DNA from: Roseibaca sp. Y0-43
GTDB lineage: Bacteria > Pseudomonadota > Alphaproteobacteria > Rhodobacterales > Rhodobacteraceae
Length of the DNA stretch: 64,000 nucleotides
Assembly (NCBI RefSeq): GCF_020667835.1
Contig: NZ_JAFMPR010000011.1
Span: 36,350 to 100,349, forward strand
Direction of reading: 5' to 3'
Shown in pieces: positions 25,891 to 35,322 of the stretch; position 1 is the stretch's first letter, and every line of letters starts with the position of its first letter. Below the pieces are notes generated by a model, which saw only the letters and a program-made list of their open reading frames with translations, was not told the origin of the DNA and searched no databases. A program made the translations under genes and the position numbers.

Positions 25891-26634
25891 GTGGCAGAAG
25901 AAAGTGGCGGCCTTCACATTGCGCCCATGGATCAGTTTCGGGTCGAATCGCTCTTTGGGGGCGACATCGCCTGGTATACGCCCACCAACGTTACGCTGTG
26001 GATGGCGCTGACCGTGGTTGCCGCCACCCTGCTGATGGTCTTCGGCGCACGCGGTCGCGCGATGGTGCCTAGCCGCGCACAGTCAGCGGCGGAAATGACC
26101 TACGGCTTCATCTACAAGATGGTCGAGGATGTCGCTGGCCACGATGCCGTGCGCTTCTTCCCGTATATCTTTACCCTTTTCATGTTCGTGCTGTTCGCGA
26201 ACCTGCTGGGCCTGATCCCCTTCGCCTTTACCACGACCTCGCATATCGCGGTCACGGCGGTGCTGGCATTTACCGTGTTCTTTACCGTCACGGCGCTGGG
26301 TTTCATCCTGCACGGCACCAAGTTCCTGAAACTGTTCTGGGTCAGCAGCGCACCCTTGGCCCTGCGCCCCGTTCTGGCGTTGATCGAGGTGATTTCCTAC
26401 TTCGTGCGCCCCGTCAGCCATTCCATCCGTCTTGCAGGCGCGATGATGGCGGGTCACGCCGTGGCCAAAGTGTTCGCTGGCTTTGCTGCGGCACTCGGTG
26501 CCTTCTTCTTCCTTCCCATTCTGGCAGTGACCGCGCTTTATGCGCTGGAACTGCTGGTGGCCGTTATTCAGGCCTATGTGTTCACCATTCTGACCTGCGT
26601 CTACCTGAAAGACGCGCTGCACCCGGCTCACTAA
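25891..26634 (+). CDS. atpB: ATP synthase F0 subunit a
   Basis: This 247-residue proton-channel subunit has a GTG start. It carries the essential arginine in [20 protein letters not shown], and the C-terminal helix ends [20 protein letters not shown]. Several hydrophobic helices match the subunit a fold. Protons pass through half-channels formed with the c-ring. Genes for subunits c, b' and b follow in order. Confidence 0.95.
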   Translation: MAEESGGLHIAPMDQFRVESLFGGDIAWYTPTNVTLWMALTVVAATLLMVFGARGRAMVPSRAQSAAEMTYGFIYKMVEDVAGHDAVRFFPYIFTLFMFVLFANLLGLIPFAFTTTSHIAVTAVLAFTVFFTVTALGFILHGTKFLKLFWVSSAPLALRPVLALIEVISYFVRPVSHSIRLAGAMMAGHAVAKVFAGFAAALGAFFFLPILAVTALYALELLVAVIQAYVFTILTCVYLKDALHPAH

Positions 26635-26687
26635 GGGCGCAAGGTCCGAACCAAATCCAGCCAATTCCAACGTAAGGAGAAACGACT

Positions 26688-26924
26688 ATGGAAGGCGATA
26701 TCGTACAAATGGGCGCTTATATCGGTGCTGGCCTCGCATGCTTGGGCATGGGTGGTGCAGGTATCGGTGTGGGCCACGTTGCTGGCAACTACCTGGCAGG
26801 CGCGCTGCGCAATCCGTCGGCTGCTGCTGGCCAGACCGCATTCCTGTTCATCGGCATCGCGTTCGCAGAAGCACTGGGGATTTTCTCGTTCCTCGTCGCT
26901 CTGCTGCTGATGTTCGCTGTCTAA
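26688..26924 (+). CDS. atpE: ATP synthase F0 subunit c
   Basis: This 78-residue hairpin of two transmembrane helices contains the GxGxG-rich first helix ([16 protein letters not shown]) and the polar loop [12 protein letters not shown]. The second helix carries the proton-binding carboxylate Glu61 in [13 protein letters not shown]. No extra sodium-ligand pattern is evident, so a proton-coupled ring is expected. A good AAGGAGAAA ribosome site precedes it, consistent with the high copy number of c. Confidence 0.95.
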   Translation: MEGDIVQMGAYIGAGLACLGMGGAGIGVGHVAGNYLAGALRNPSAAAGQTAFLFIGIAFAEALGIFSFLVALLLMFAV

Positions 26925-27001
26925 GATCGTCCCGACGTATCCTTACGGCTGGCGGGGCGCGAGCGCGCCTCGCCGGTGTTTTCCGGGGTTAGGGGGATGA
27001 T

Positions 27002-27520
27002 ATGGCAGAGACTGCCGCTTCGGGGCCGGGTATGCCCCAACTGGATGTAACCACATTCTCGAACCAGATCTTCTGGCTGGTCGTGGCCATGGTGGTTCTG
27101 TATTTTGTCATGTCGCGCGTGGCGCTGCCGCGTGTTGCCTCGGTTCTGGCCGACCGCCGGAGCGCGATCACCGCAGACATTGCGGCGGCAGAGGAATACA
27201 AGCTGAAAGCGCAGGAAGCCGAAGAGGCCTTCAAGAAGGCCGAAGCGGACGCCCGTGCCGAAGCCGCTCGTATCGTCGAGGCTGCGAAGGCAGAGATGCA
27301 GGAAGCGCTGAATGCGCAGATCGCCAAGGCCGATGCAGAGATCGCTTCCAAGTCGGCAGAGTCGGAAAAGCGCATTCGCGAGATCACCGCCAATGCGGTC
27401 GAGATGGTGAACGAGGTTTCTACCGACGTGACCAAGGACATTCTGGCGGCCTTCGACGTGAAAGCCGACGCGCGCAGCGTGAACGCCGCGGTGAAAGCCC
27501 AGATGAAGGGGGACGCATGA
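27002..27520 (+). CDS. atpF': ATP synthase F0 subunit b'
   Basis: This 172-residue protein has one N-terminal membrane helix (QIFWLVVAMVVLYFVMSRVALPRV) and a long charged helix rich in Ala, Glu and Lys. It forms half of the peripheral stalk with subunit b. The presence of both b' and b is usual in photosynthetic and related alphaproteobacteria. The stop overlaps the ATG of atpF by four bases. Confidence 0.93.
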   Translation: MAETAASGPGMPQLDVTTFSNQIFWLVVAMVVLYFVMSRVALPRVASVLADRRSAITADIAAAEEYKLKAQEAEEAFKKAEADARAEAARIVEAAKAEMQEALNAQIAKADAEIASKSAESEKRIREITANAVEMVNEVSTDVTKDILAAFDVKADARSVNAAVKAQMKGDA

Positions 27521-28080
27521 TGTTGCGGATTGCTATTCTGGCGTCGCTTGTGGCCAGCCCCGCGTTTGCGGCGGTCGAAGGCAAGCCCTTCTTCTCGCTC
27601 TACAACACCGACCTGATCGTTCTCGCCGCATTCCTCATCTTCTGCGGTGTGCTGATCTATGCGAAGGTGCCCGGCAAGCTGGGCGGTTTCCTTGACAGCC
27701 GCGCCGAGACGATCAAGGCCGAACTGGACGAAGCCCGCCGCCTGCGCGAGGAAGCCTTGGAACTGCACGCCTCTTTTGAGCGCAAGCAGGCCGAGGTCAA
27801 GGAACAGGCCGCCCGCATCGTTGAAAAGGCCAAGGCTGACGCGCAGCTTGCTGCCGAACAGACCAAGGCAGAGATCGAAGCCTCTATCGCCCGCCGCTTG
27901 AAGGCCGCCGAGGATCAGATCGCGTCCGCCGAAGCGACGGCTGTGCGGCAGGTTCGCGATCGCGCGACTGCGGTTGCCGTCGCAGCGGCCAGCACCGTCA
28001 TCGCCAAGAACATGGACGATGCACGCGGCGACGCGTTGGTTGATGCCGCCATCAAGGCCGCTGGCGAGCGTCTGCACTAA
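27517..28080 (+). CDS. atpF: ATP synthase F0 subunit b
   Basis: This 187-residue second stalk subunit starts with a signal-like stretch (MLRIAILASLVASPAFA), a membrane helix (TDLIVLAAFLIFCGVLIYAKV), and then a long amphipathic coiled-coil helix (RAETIKAELDEARRLREEALEL...). The start has two adjacent ATGs, and the first overlaps the b' stop. It is the last gene of the cluster, followed by a strong terminator. F1 genes are not in the window. Confidence 0.93.
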   Translation: MMLRIAILASLVASPAFAAVEGKPFFSLYNTDLIVLAAFLIFCGVLIYAKVPGKLGGFLDSRAETIKAELDEARRLREEALELHASFERKQAEVKEQAARIVEKAKADAQLAAEQTKAEIEASIARRLKAAEDQIASAEATAVRQVRDRATAVAVAAASTVIAKNMDDARGDALVDAAIKAAGERLH

Positions 28081-28101
28081 GCGCCCGCGCCCGACTTTGC
28101 G

Positions 28102-28128
28102 AAAACCCGGCCACCTGTGCCGGGTTTT
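28102..28128 (+). terminator. Rho-independent terminator of the atp F0 operon
   Basis: AAAACCCGG and CCGGGTTTT form a 9-bp stem with a 9-base loop, ending in a run of six T. It lies 21 bases after the atpF stop. Confidence 0.9.
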
Positions 28129-28142
28129 TTCATGCGCGGGTC

Positions 28143-28910
28143 TTAGCCTTGTTGGGCGTGCTCATAGCGCAGGCGGGCAATCGCCTCGTTATGTTCGCTG
28201 CGCTTGTAGTCGTTCATAATCCGCTCGACGAAATCCAGATGCGCGGTGGCCGCGGCCTTGGCGGCGGCGGGGTCGCGCGCCTGAATGGCGCTGTTGATCG
28301 CCTTGTGCTGCGCCAGCAAATCGCCGCGCGTGGCGCGCTGGCGAAAGATCATCTGGCGATTGTAGAACACGCCCTTGTGCAGCAGGTCGAACATGGCCCG
28401 CATCATGTGCAGCATGATGATGTTATGCGACGCCTCGACAATCGACAGGTGAAACTCGGCATCCAGCTGCGCTTCCTCGGTCGGGTCGCGCTTTTGGTGC
28501 GCGGCTTCCATCCGTTTGTATAGCGTGTCGATGATCTGCAAATCGGTGTCCGAGCCGTAGCGCGCGGCGCGCTCGGCAGACATCCCCTCCATGTCGCGGC
28601 GAAAGCTGATATAGTCGAACAAGGCTTCGTCATGCTCGGCAAACAGCCGCACCAGAGAATCCGAGAACGCGCTGTCCAGCAGTTCCGCCACGAACACGCC
28701 CGCGCCCGCCCGGCTTTCCAACAGGCCGCGCGTTTGCAATTCGGCCAAGGCGTCGCGCAGGCTGGGGCGCGACACGCCCAGACGTTCGGCCAGATCGCGC
28801 TCTGCGGGCAAACGTTCGCCGGGGCGCAGCACGCCGCGCAACAGCAACAGCTCTATCTGCCGGACGACAGAACGCGACAGCCTCTCCGGCTGGATGCGTT
28901 GAAAGGGCAT
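28143..28910 (-). CDS. FadR-subfamily GntR transcriptional regulator
   Basis: This 255-residue protein has an N-terminal GntR winged helix ([62 protein letters not shown]) and a C-terminal all-helical FCD domain (about 85-230). The FCD domain contains [21 protein letters not shown] and [26 protein letters not shown], in which conserved His and Asp residues usually bind a metal and a carboxylic acid. It resembles the PdhR/LldR/GlcC group, which senses pyruvate, lactate or glycolate. No metabolic operon is adjacent, so its targets are unknown. Confidence 0.9.
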   Translation of the reverse strand: MPFQRIQPERLSRSVVRQIELLLLRGVLRPGERLPAERDLAERLGVSRPSLRDALAELQTRGLLESRAGAGVFVAELLDSAFSDSLVRLFAEHDEALFDYISFRRDMEGMSAERAARYGSDTDLQIIDTLYKRMEAAHQKRDPTEEAQLDAEFHLSIVEASHNIIMLHMMRAMFDLLHKGVFYNRQMIFRQRATRGDLLAQHKAINSAIQARDPAAAKAAATAHLDFVERIMNDYKRSEHNEAIARLRYEHAQQG

Positions 28911-28942
28911 GGTTCCTCCTCATCCCCGCGCCCCGGGGTATT

Positions 28943-28967
28943 GGTAAAAAGATATGACCGGTTTACC
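28943..28967. promoter_or_regulatory. Possible operator upstream of the GntR gene
   Basis: GGTAAA and TTTACC are inverted around 13 bases, 33 bases upstream of the regulator start. The half-sites recall GntR/FadR-type GGT...ACC sites, but the spacing is longer than usual. Confidence 0.25.
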
Positions 28968-28982
28968 CATGACGCAATGAAA

Positions 28983-29007
28983 AAGGGTGGCCTGTCGGGC
29001 CACCCTT
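28983..29007 (-). terminator. Terminator of the OmpA-family lipoprotein gene
   Basis: AAGGGTGGCC and GGCCACCCTT form a 10-bp perfect stem with a 5-base loop, and on the minus strand run into TTTTTC. It lies just after the OmpA-family stop codon. Confidence 0.85.
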
Positions 29008-29027
29008 GTCGTCCAATTGTAGAACAC

Positions 29028-29666
29028 TCAGCCTTGTTGATGCGGCCGGATATAGATTTCCACACGCCGGTTCTGCTGCCGCCCCGCTGCCGTGCCATTA
29101 TCGGCAATTGGTTGGGTCAGGCCGCGCCCTTCGGTGCGCACGCGCGAGGGGGCCACGCCATTGTTGAACAGCACCTGCGCCACGCTGGCCGCGCGCCGTT
29201 CCGACAAGTCCTGATTGTAGCTGGCCGACCCGGTATTGTCGGTATGGCCGACAACACGCACATCGCTGCGGGGGTAATTCACAAGGTTATTTGCGATCAC
29301 CCGCAGGTCGTTTTGCAGGTCGGGGCGCACGCTCGCGCTGTCAGTCGCGAACAGCAGGTCTTGCGGCAGGGTCAGGATCAGCTCTTGCCCGGTGTTCTGG
29401 ATATTCACATTGCCACCCAACTGGCGGCGCAGCTCTTCGGCCTGACGGTCCAGTTGCTGCCCGATCAGCGCACCCGCCGTGCCGCCGATGACCGCGCCCG
29501 CCAGCGCACGACGCCCGCCGCCATCGCCGGTGGCCGCGCCCACCACGCCGCCCACGGCAGCCCCGGTGAGAGCGCCGACCAAGGTGCGGTTTTGCGGGTT
29601 GTTGGGGTTCGGGGCGCAGGCGCTCAGCGCTAAGGCGGAAACAGCAAGAGTTACGGCCAGTTTCAT
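29028..29666 (-). CDS. OmpA family outer-membrane lipoprotein
   Basis: This 212-residue protein starts with a lipoprotein signal (MKLAVTLAVSALALSAC, lipid-bearing Cys17). A glycine-zipper segment follows (TGAAVGGVVGAATGDGGG ... IGGTAGALIGQQL, about 33-70). The C-terminal OmpA peptidoglycan-binding domain contains DSASVRPDLQNDLRVIANNL, VVGHTDNTGSASYNQDLSERRAASVAQVL and RTEGRGLTQPIADN. It resembles E. coli YiaD. It probably links the outer membrane to peptidoglycan. It is monocistronic. Confidence 0.9.
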   Translation of the reverse strand: MKLAVTLAVSALALSACAPNPNNPQNRTLVGALTGAAVGGVVGAATGDGGGRRALAGAVIGGTAGALIGQQLDRQAEELRRQLGGNVNIQNTGQELILTLPQDLLFATDSASVRPDLQNDLRVIANNLVNYPRSDVRVVGHTDNTGSASYNQDLSERRAASVAQVLFNNGVAPSRVRTEGRGLTQPIADNGTAAGRQQNRRVEIYIRPHQQG

Positions 29667-29757
29667 CGGTATGCTCCTTCGCAGCGTTTGGCCCTGTCAT
29701 ACCATTCGCGCACGCTGCCGCCTATTGCCAAGCCGCGCGATGCGCAAGCTTTCGCCA

Positions 29758-30609
29758 TCACGCTTGCGACAGCGGGGCCGCCTCGGCCTCTGTTCGGGCC
29801 GCTTCCCAGCCCAGCATGGCGCGTTTGCGCGTCAGCCCCCAATGGTAGCCGCCCAGCGCGCCGCTGCCTTGCAACACCCGGTGGCACGGGATGACAAAGC
29901 CCAACGGGTTGCGCCCCACCGCCGTGCCCACCGCGCGGGCGGCACGCTCTGAGCAGACGCGCTTGGCCACCTCGCCGTAGCTTGTGACATGGCCGGGGGG
30001 CACGTGCAAAAGCGCTTCCCAGACCTTGATCTGAAAGGGCGTGCCCATCATGTGCAGCCGCGCCGTGCCACGGGTCTGGAACAGATCGCCCATCTGCTCT
30101 GCCACCGCGCCCGCATCCGCGATGTAGCGCGCTTTCGGCCAGCGCCGGGTCATGTCGGCCAGCGTGCCGGGGTCGTCGATCATTTCAGCAAAGGCCAGCC
30201 CGCACAAGCCGCGTTCCGTGGCCATGGCCAACGCGGGGCCAAAGGGGCTGTCCAACCACGCGTGGCGAATGGTCAGGCCGTCGCCGCGTTTGGCGTAGTC
30301 GCCCGGCGTCATCGCCTCCCAGCGCAGGAACAGATCGTGCAGCCGCGCCTGCCCCGACAGACCCAGTTCCAGCGCCGTGTCGAAAGTGGAAAACCGCGCT
30401 TCCAGCAGCCGCCGCGCGTGGCCCAGCGTCAGGTATTGCTGGTAACGCTTGGGAGAGACCCCAGCCCAAGCGCTGAACACCCGCTGGAAATGCGCGGCGC
30501 TCAGGCCCAGCTCTGCCGCCAGATCGTCCAGACTGCGCGAGGTGCCGCCCGGCGCGTCGATCAGCGCAATCGCCCGCGCGATCAGCTTGTAATGATAGCT
30601 TTGGTCCAT
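29758..30609 (-). CDS. ada: Ada-like protein: AraC helix-turn-helix plus methylated-DNA-cysteine methyltransferase
   Basis: This 283-residue protein has an AraC-type DNA-binding domain (about 10-105; LDDLAAELGLSAAHFQRVFSAWAGVSPKRYQQ). It is followed by an Ogt/AGT domain with the active-site segment GFVIPCHRVL (Cys242) and the upstream ERAARAVGTAVGRNP. It lacks the N-terminal zinc domain of full Ada that repairs methyl phosphotriesters. It would remove O6-alkyl groups from guanine and may act as a regulator. Truncated Ada proteins of this layout are found in other bacteria. It is divergent from an MFS gene. Confidence 0.9.
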   Translation of the reverse strand: MDQSYHYKLIARAIALIDAPGGTSRSLDDLAAELGLSAAHFQRVFSAWAGVSPKRYQQYLTLGHARRLLEARFSTFDTALELGLSGQARLHDLFLRWEAMTPGDYAKRGDGLTIRHAWLDSPFGPALAMATERGLCGLAFAEMIDDPGTLADMTRRWPKARYIADAGAVAEQMGDLFQTRGTARLHMMGTPFQIKVWEALLHVPPGHVTSYGEVAKRVCSERAARAVGTAVGRNPLGFVIPCHRVLQGSGALGGYHWGLTRKRAMLGWEAARTEAEAAPLSQA

Positions 30610-30730
30610 GGCGGTTCCTTTCGCCGCCCAACCTAGCCCGCCCGCTGCCGCCCCGCACCCCGAAACCTGCGCATTGCGCGTGTTTCACAAGTGCACTAAA
30701 GCACCCTAGTCCTTTGGGAGGAGGTCTTGC

Positions 30731-31894
30731 GTGAAACTCGGTGTCGCCTGTCTGGTGCTGGGCTATCTGCTCAGCCAGTTTTACCGTGCGTTCCTGGCCG
30801 TTCTGGCCGGCCCGCTGGCGCAAGATCTGGGCGTGACCCCGGATGATCTGGCGCTGTCATCGGGCCTGTGGTTCCTGGTCTTTGCGGCGGCGCAAATTCC
30901 GCTAGGGGCCGCGCTGGACGCAATCGGCCCACGCCGGACCACCGCGTTGATGCTGGGGATCGGCGGCACGGGCGGCGCCGCGATCTTCGCCATGGCGCAA
31001 AGTGCCACGCATATCCATATCGCGATGATGGCGCTAGGCGTGGGCTGCGCGCCGGTGCTGATGGCGTCCTATTTCATCTTCGCGCGCAGTTTCGCGCCCG
31101 CCGTCTTTGCCACGCTGGCGGGTGCGGTCATCGGCCTTGGATCGCTGGGCAACATCTTGGGCGCGTGGCCGCTGGCCTGGGCGTCAGAGGTTTATGGTTG
31201 GCGCGCCGCCCTGTGGGTCATGGCGGGAATCACGGCGCTTGTGGCTTCGGTGCTGTGGGTGGTCATCCCCGACCCGCCCCGCGCCACCGCCCCCGAGGGC
31301 ACGAAAGCCCGCCTGCGCGACGTGCTGCGCATTCGCGCGCTGTGGTGGATGATGCCGCTACTATTCGTCAATTACGCGCCATCGGCCGGGCTGCGCGGGC
31401 TGTGGGTCGGCCCGTACATGACCGACACTTACGGCGCCGATGCCAATCTGGTCGGCCAAGTCACGCTGCTGATGGCCTGCGCCATGATCGCGGGCAATTT
31501 CGCCTATGGCCCGCTCGACCGGCTGCTTGGCACGCGCAAATGGGTCATCCTTGGCGGCAACCTGCTGGGGGCCGTGGCCCTTGGCAGCTTGGCGCTGGCC
31601 CCCGGCATGGGGCTTTGGGCCAGTGCGGCGCTGCTGGCGGCGGTGGGCTTTTTCGGGGCGTCCTTCCCCATGCTCATGGCGCATGGGCGCAGCTTCATCC
31701 CCGCGCATCTGACCGGGCGGGGCGTGACGCTCATCAACCTGTTTTCCATTGGCGGGGTCGGGCTGTTGCAGGTCGCAAGCGGGCATGTTCACGCGCTGGG
31801 GGGCGGGGCGTATGGGCTGCTCTTCGGCTTCTTCGCCGTGCTGCTGCTGGCAGGCTGCGCGATCTACCTGTTCGCCACGGACCGCACGGATTAA
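30731..31894 (+). CDS. MFS transporter
   Basis: This 387-residue protein has about twelve hydrophobic segments. Motif-A-like sequences occur after the second helix ([18 protein letters not shown]) and in the second half ([17 protein letters not shown]). The GTG start at 30731 follows GGGAGGAGG by a good spacing. The substrate is unknown. Its last four bases overlap the stop of fmt on the other strand, so the two 3' ends interlock. Confidence 0.87.
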   Translation: MKLGVACLVLGYLLSQFYRAFLAVLAGPLAQDLGVTPDDLALSSGLWFLVFAAAQIPLGAALDAIGPRRTTALMLGIGGTGGAAIFAMAQSATHIHIAMMALGVGCAPVLMASYFIFARSFAPAVFATLAGAVIGLGSLGNILGAWPLAWASEVYGWRAALWVMAGITALVASVLWVVIPDPPRATAPEGTKARLRDVLRIRALWWMMPLLFVNYAPSAGLRGLWVGPYMTDTYGADANLVGQVTLLMACAMIAGNFAYGPLDRLLGTRKWVILGGNLLGAVALGSLALAPGMGLWASAALLAAVGFFGASFPMLMAHGRSFIPAHLTGRGVTLINLFSIGGVGLLQVASGHVHALGGGAYGLLFGFFAVLLLAGCAIYLFATDRTD

Positions 31895-32796
31895 CCGCCC
31901 AACACCGTGCCGGGGGCAAAGCGGTGGCCGTTCAGGAACGCCTCTGCGTCACTCGGGCGCTTGCCCTCGCGCTGCACGGCTAAGACCTGCACCGCGCCCG
32001 TGCCGCAAGCGATGGTCAACCCGTCGAGCACTTCGCCCGGTGTGCCTTTGCCCGTAACCGCCCGCGCGTCCAGCAGTTTCAACCGCCCCGCAGGGCTGTC
32101 GCACCACGCGCCGGGAAAGGGCGAGAGCGCCCGTATCTGACGCGCCACCACCTCGGCGGGTTGTGTCCAGTCGATCCGCGCCTCGGATTTGTCGATCTTG
32201 GCGGCATAGGTCACGCCGTCCTCCGGCTGCGGTTGGGGCACCAAGCTGTCCAACTGCGCCAGCGCCTCCACTATCAGACGCGCCCCAATTGCCGATAGAC
32301 GGTCGTGCAGGGTGGCTGTGGTGTCGCTCTCGGCAATCGGTGTCGCCTCTCGCAACAGGACGGGGCCAGTGTCCAGCCCCGCCTCCATCTGCATGATGCA
32401 GACGCCGGTTTCCGCGTCACCCGCCATGATTGCGCGATGGATGGGCGCGGCACCGCGCCAGCGCGGCAACAGGCTGGCATGGATGTTCAGGCAGCCATGG
32501 CGCGGGGCATCGAGCACCGCTTGCGGCAGGATCAGCCCATAGGCCACAACGACCGCCACATCGGCACCCAGCGCGGCGAATTCCGCCTGCGCCTCGGCCC
32601 CTTTCAGGCTGACAGGGTGGCGCACGGGCAGGCCAAGTGCTTCGGCACGGGCCTGCACGGGCGAGGGGCGGTCCTTCTTGCCACGGCCCGCAGGGCGCGG
32701 CGGCTGGGTGTAAACGCAAACCACCTCATGCGCGGCATGGACAGCGTCCAGCGCGGGCACCGAAAACTCTGGCGTTCCCATAAAGACAACCCGCAT
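31891..32796 (-). CDS. fmt: Methionyl-tRNA formyltransferase
   Basis: This 301-residue enzyme formylates initiator Met-tRNA using 10-formyl-THF. It begins [19 protein letters not shown], with the catalytic region [42 protein letters not shown], which includes the SLLPRWRG motif. The C-terminal domain binds tRNA. The start at 32796 removes a long upstream extension that overlaps the deformylase-like gene. It is the third gene of a def-def-fmt operon, 38 bases after the second. Confidence 0.94.
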   Translation of the reverse strand: MRVVFMGTPEFSVPALDAVHAAHEVVCVYTQPPRPAGRGKKDRPSPVQARAEALGLPVRHPVSLKGAEAQAEFAALGADVAVVVAYGLILPQAVLDAPRHGCLNIHASLLPRWRGAAPIHRAIMAGDAETGVCIMQMEAGLDTGPVLLREATPIAESDTTATLHDRLSAIGARLIVEALAQLDSLVPQPQPEDGVTYAAKIDKSEARIDWTQPAEVVARQIRALSPFPGAWCDSPAGRLKLLDARAVTGKGTPGEVLDGLTIACGTGAVQVLAVQREGKRPSDAEAFLNGHRFAPGTVLGG

Positions 32797-32834
32797 CGCG
32801 TCCCCCTTCCTCTTGCACCAAGGCGACCAGACGC

Positions 32835-33329
32835 CTAACGCGCCTTCTGCGCGCGCCGCAGCAACATGTCGCGTTTCACCCGGCTGAGGCGGTCGAAGAA
32901 CATTCGCCCGTCCAGATGGTCGATCTGGTGCTGCACGCTGGTGGACCAAAGGCCGACCATCTCGCGCTCTTCCCAAGCCCCATCCGCGTTCAGATAGCGG
33001 ACCGTCACGGCGCGGGGCCGTTCGATCGTGGCGTGCACGCCGGGCAGGTTCGGACTGGCTTCATCATGCAGGCGCATGACGGCGCTGGCGTGCAGAATTT
33101 CAGGGTTCGCCATGCGTATGGCCTGCCCACGCGCCTGCGACGCATCGACCACGGCCAGCCGCAGGCTGATGCCGATTTGCGGCGCGGCAAGGCCCACGCC
33201 CGGCATTGCCTCCATCGTGTCGATCATGTCGGCCCAGATGGCGCGAATGTCATCCGTGATCGTATCGACCGGGGCGGCCTTGCGGCGCAGCACCGGGTCG
33301 GGCCATGGCAGGCAGCGGCGGACGCTCAC
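32835..33329 (-). CDS. Peptide deformylase-like protein, active site degenerate
   Basis: This 164-residue protein is clearly a deformylase paralogue: motif 1 [10 protein letters not shown] (residues 44-53) is intact. Motif 2, normally EGCLS with the metal-binding Cys, reads DEASPN (89-94). Motif 3, normally QHExDH with the catalytic Glu, reads QHQIDH (133-138). The metal-binding Cys and catalytic Glu are both gone, so peptide deformylase activity is not expected. The GTG start overlaps the stop of the intact def gene (GTGA), giving tight co-translation with it. It may bind or regulate Def or act on a different substrate. Confidence 0.88.
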   Translation of the reverse strand: MSVRRCLPWPDPVLRRKAAPVDTITDDIRAIWADMIDTMEAMPGVGLAAPQIGISLRLAVVDASQARGQAIRMANPEILHASAVMRLHDEASPNLPGVHATIERPRAVTVRYLNADGAWEEREMVGLWSTSVQHQIDHLDGRMFFDRLSRVKRDMLLRRAQKAR

Positions 33330-33847
33330 GCGCGGGCCTTCTCGCGTTTGTATTTCACCATCTTGCGGGTAATCATCTGCCGCTTGATCGCGCCCAGATG
33401 GTCGATGAACAGCTTGCCGTTCAGATGGTCCAGCTCGTGCTGCGCGCAGGTGGCCCAAAGCGCGTCGAATTCGTCCTCGTGGGTTTTGCCGTCCAGCCCC
33501 ATCCAGCGCATGGTCACAAGCTTCGGGCGCGTCACCTCGGCATATTGTTCCGGGATGGACAGGCAGCCTTCCTCATAGGTGTTGGTTTCCTCAGAGGACG
33601 CGATGATTTCCGGGTTTATCAGCACCATCGGGCGCTTTTCTGCATCATCCTCTTTCACGCAATCCATGACGAAGATGCGCTTGAGAACGCCCACCTGTGG
33701 CGCGGCTAGGCCCACGCCCGGCGCGTCATACATGGTTTCCAGCATATCCTCGGCCAGCTTGCCGATGTCGGACGTGACCGCGGACACCGGCTCGCACAGC
33801 TTTTTCAGCCGCGGGTCGGGATGGATCAGGATGGGGCGAATGCTCAT
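33326..33847 (-). CDS. def: Peptide deformylase
   Basis: This 173-residue metalloenzyme removes the N-formyl group from nascent proteins. All three motifs are present: [10 protein letters not shown] (44-53), EEGCLSIPEQ with metal ligand Cys95, and AQHELDHLNG with the two His ligands and catalytic Glu138. The start at 33847 (MSIRPIL) fits the family, and an earlier frame extension is rejected. It heads the def-def-like-fmt operon, so formylation and deformylation are encoded together. Confidence 0.95.
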   Translation of the reverse strand: MSIRPILIHPDPRLKKLCEPVSAVTSDIGKLAEDMLETMYDAPGVGLAAPQVGVLKRIFVMDCVKEDDAEKRPMVLINPEIIASSEETNTYEEGCLSIPEQYAEVTRPKLVTMRWMGLDGKTHEDEFDALWATCAQHELDHLNGKLFIDHLGAIKRQMITRKMVKYKREKARA

Positions 33848-33945
33848 GCACAGCGATGTAAGCGAAGCCTTGCCCGCGTTCAACGGCTTTTGGGCTTGAA
33901 TGCCCCCGGAACACGGGTCAGCTTGGCCAAAACGGAGGGTAGACC

Positions 33946-35118
33946 ATGACTTTCGACGAGATCATCGACCGGCGCGGCACGCATTGCGCGAAATGGGACA
34001 TGATGCAGCCGATCTATGGCGTCTCGCCCGAGGATGGTCTGGCGATGTGGGTGGCGGATATGGATTTTCGCCCGCCCCAAGCCGTGCAGGACGCGCTGCA
34101 AGCGGTTCTGGACCATGGCGTCTATGGCTATTTCGGCGATGACAGCGCCTATCGCGCCGCCATTTGCTGGTGGATGGAACACCGCCATGGCTGGCAGGTG
34201 GACCCCGCGCATATCTCGACCACGCACGGTTTGGTCAACGCGGTGGGGCTGTGCCTGCACACATGGACTGCGCCGGGCGATGGCGTGATGCTGTTTACCC
34301 CCGTCTATCATGCGTTCGCTCGCACCATTCATGCGGCAGGGCGCAAGGTGGTCGAATGCCCGATGGTCGAAAACGATGGCCTCTACCAGATGGACCTTCA
34401 GGCCGCCGACGCGTTGGTCGATGACCGCACGCGCATGGTGATCCTGTGCTCGCCGCATAATCCCGGCGGACGGGTCTGGACGCTCAATGAATTGCGCGAT
34501 CTGGCCGCGTTCTGTGCGCGTCATGACCTGCTGCTGGTGTCGGACGAGATTCACCATGACCTGGTGATGCCGGGGCATAAGCACATCGTCATGCCGCTGG
34601 CCGCGCCAGAGCATATGGACCGCATCGTGATGCTGACCGCACCCTCCAAGACATTCAACATCGCGGGTACGCATTGCGGGCAGGTCATTATCCCGGATGA
34701 CCGTCTGCGCGCGCAATTCACCGCCACGCTGGGCGCGCTGGGCATTTCGCCCAACAGTTTCGGGCTGCACGCGGTGACGGCGGCCTATTCGCCCGCCGGT
34801 GCTGAATGGGCCGATGCGCTGCTGGCCTATCTGGACGAAAACCGCCGGGTGTTCGATGCGGGCGTGAATGCCATTCCGGGCCTGCGGTCGATGCAATTGC
34901 AATCGACCTACCTTGCTTGGGTCGATTTTTCCGGCACTGGGATGGATATGGCCGAATTCACGGCGCGGGTGGAGCGGGATGCAAAGATCGTCGCCAATCA
35001 CGGCCCCAGTTTCGGCACCGGCGGCGCAAGCTTCCTGCGCTTCAACCTTGGCGCGCCGCGTGCGGTGATCGAGGACGCGGTCGTCCGCCTGCAACGCGCT
35101 TTCGGCGACCTGCAATAA
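33946..35118 (+). CDS. patB: MalY/PatB family PLP-dependent cystathionine beta-lyase/aminotransferase
   Basis: This 390-residue class I/II PLP enzyme begins DEIIDRRGTHCAKWDMM, has MWVADMDFRPPQAVQDAL, the CSPHNPGG block, SDEIHHDL, and the PLP lysine in TAPSKTFNIAG. PatB/MalY enzymes cleave cystathionine or cysteine conjugates at the C-S bond, and MalY also modulates MalT. The likely role is sulfur amino acid metabolism (C-S beta-lyase). It is monocistronic, divergent from the def operon and followed by a palindromic repeat. Confidence 0.9.
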   Translation: MTFDEIIDRRGTHCAKWDMMQPIYGVSPEDGLAMWVADMDFRPPQAVQDALQAVLDHGVYGYFGDDSAYRAAICWWMEHRHGWQVDPAHISTTHGLVNAVGLCLHTWTAPGDGVMLFTPVYHAFARTIHAAGRKVVECPMVENDGLYQMDLQAADALVDDRTRMVILCSPHNPGGRVWTLNELRDLAAFCARHDLLLVSDEIHHDLVMPGHKHIVMPLAAPEHMDRIVMLTAPSKTFNIAGTHCGQVIIPDDRLRAQFTATLGALGISPNSFGLHAVTAAYSPAGAEWADALLAYLDENRRVFDAGVNAIPGLRSMQLQSTYLAWVDFSGTGMDMAEFTARVERDAKIVANHGPSFGTGGASFLRFNLGAPRAVIEDAVVRLQRAFGDLQ

Positions 35119-35123
35119 GCCTG

Positions 35124-35170
35124 CCGCGCCGACCGCGCCGGCGGCAAGGCTCCGGGTCAAGCCCGGAGCG
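35124..35170. repeat. 47-bp intergenic repeat with palindrome (copy 1)
   Basis: A segment starting CCGCGCCGACCGCGCC and ending in GCTCCGGG-TCAAG-CCCGGAGC recurs nearly unchanged at 56495-56541. The palindrome arms differ between copies by a paired change (T-A here, C-G there) that keeps the stem. This copy lies between patB and the convergent metallo-beta-lactamase-fold gene. Confidence 0.7.
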
Positions 35171-35275
35171 GGGGGCGCTTCTTGTAGCGTTTGAGCATCT
35201 GGCTCTGGCGGGGCCAACCCACACAACCCGCCGCGGCAGCAGAGCCGGGGCCTCTGGCCTGGCCCGACATGAAAA

Positions 35276-35298
35276 CGCCCCGGCAAAATGCCGGGGCG
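35276..35298 (-). terminator. Rho-independent terminator of the metallo-beta-lactamase-fold gene
   Basis: CGCCCCGGCA and TGCCGGGGCG form a 10-bp perfect stem with a 3-base loop, followed on the minus strand by TTTTC. It lies 24 bases after the stop codon. Confidence 0.82.
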
Positions 35299-35322
35299 CG
35301 ATGTCTTGGCCCGAGCGCGGAC

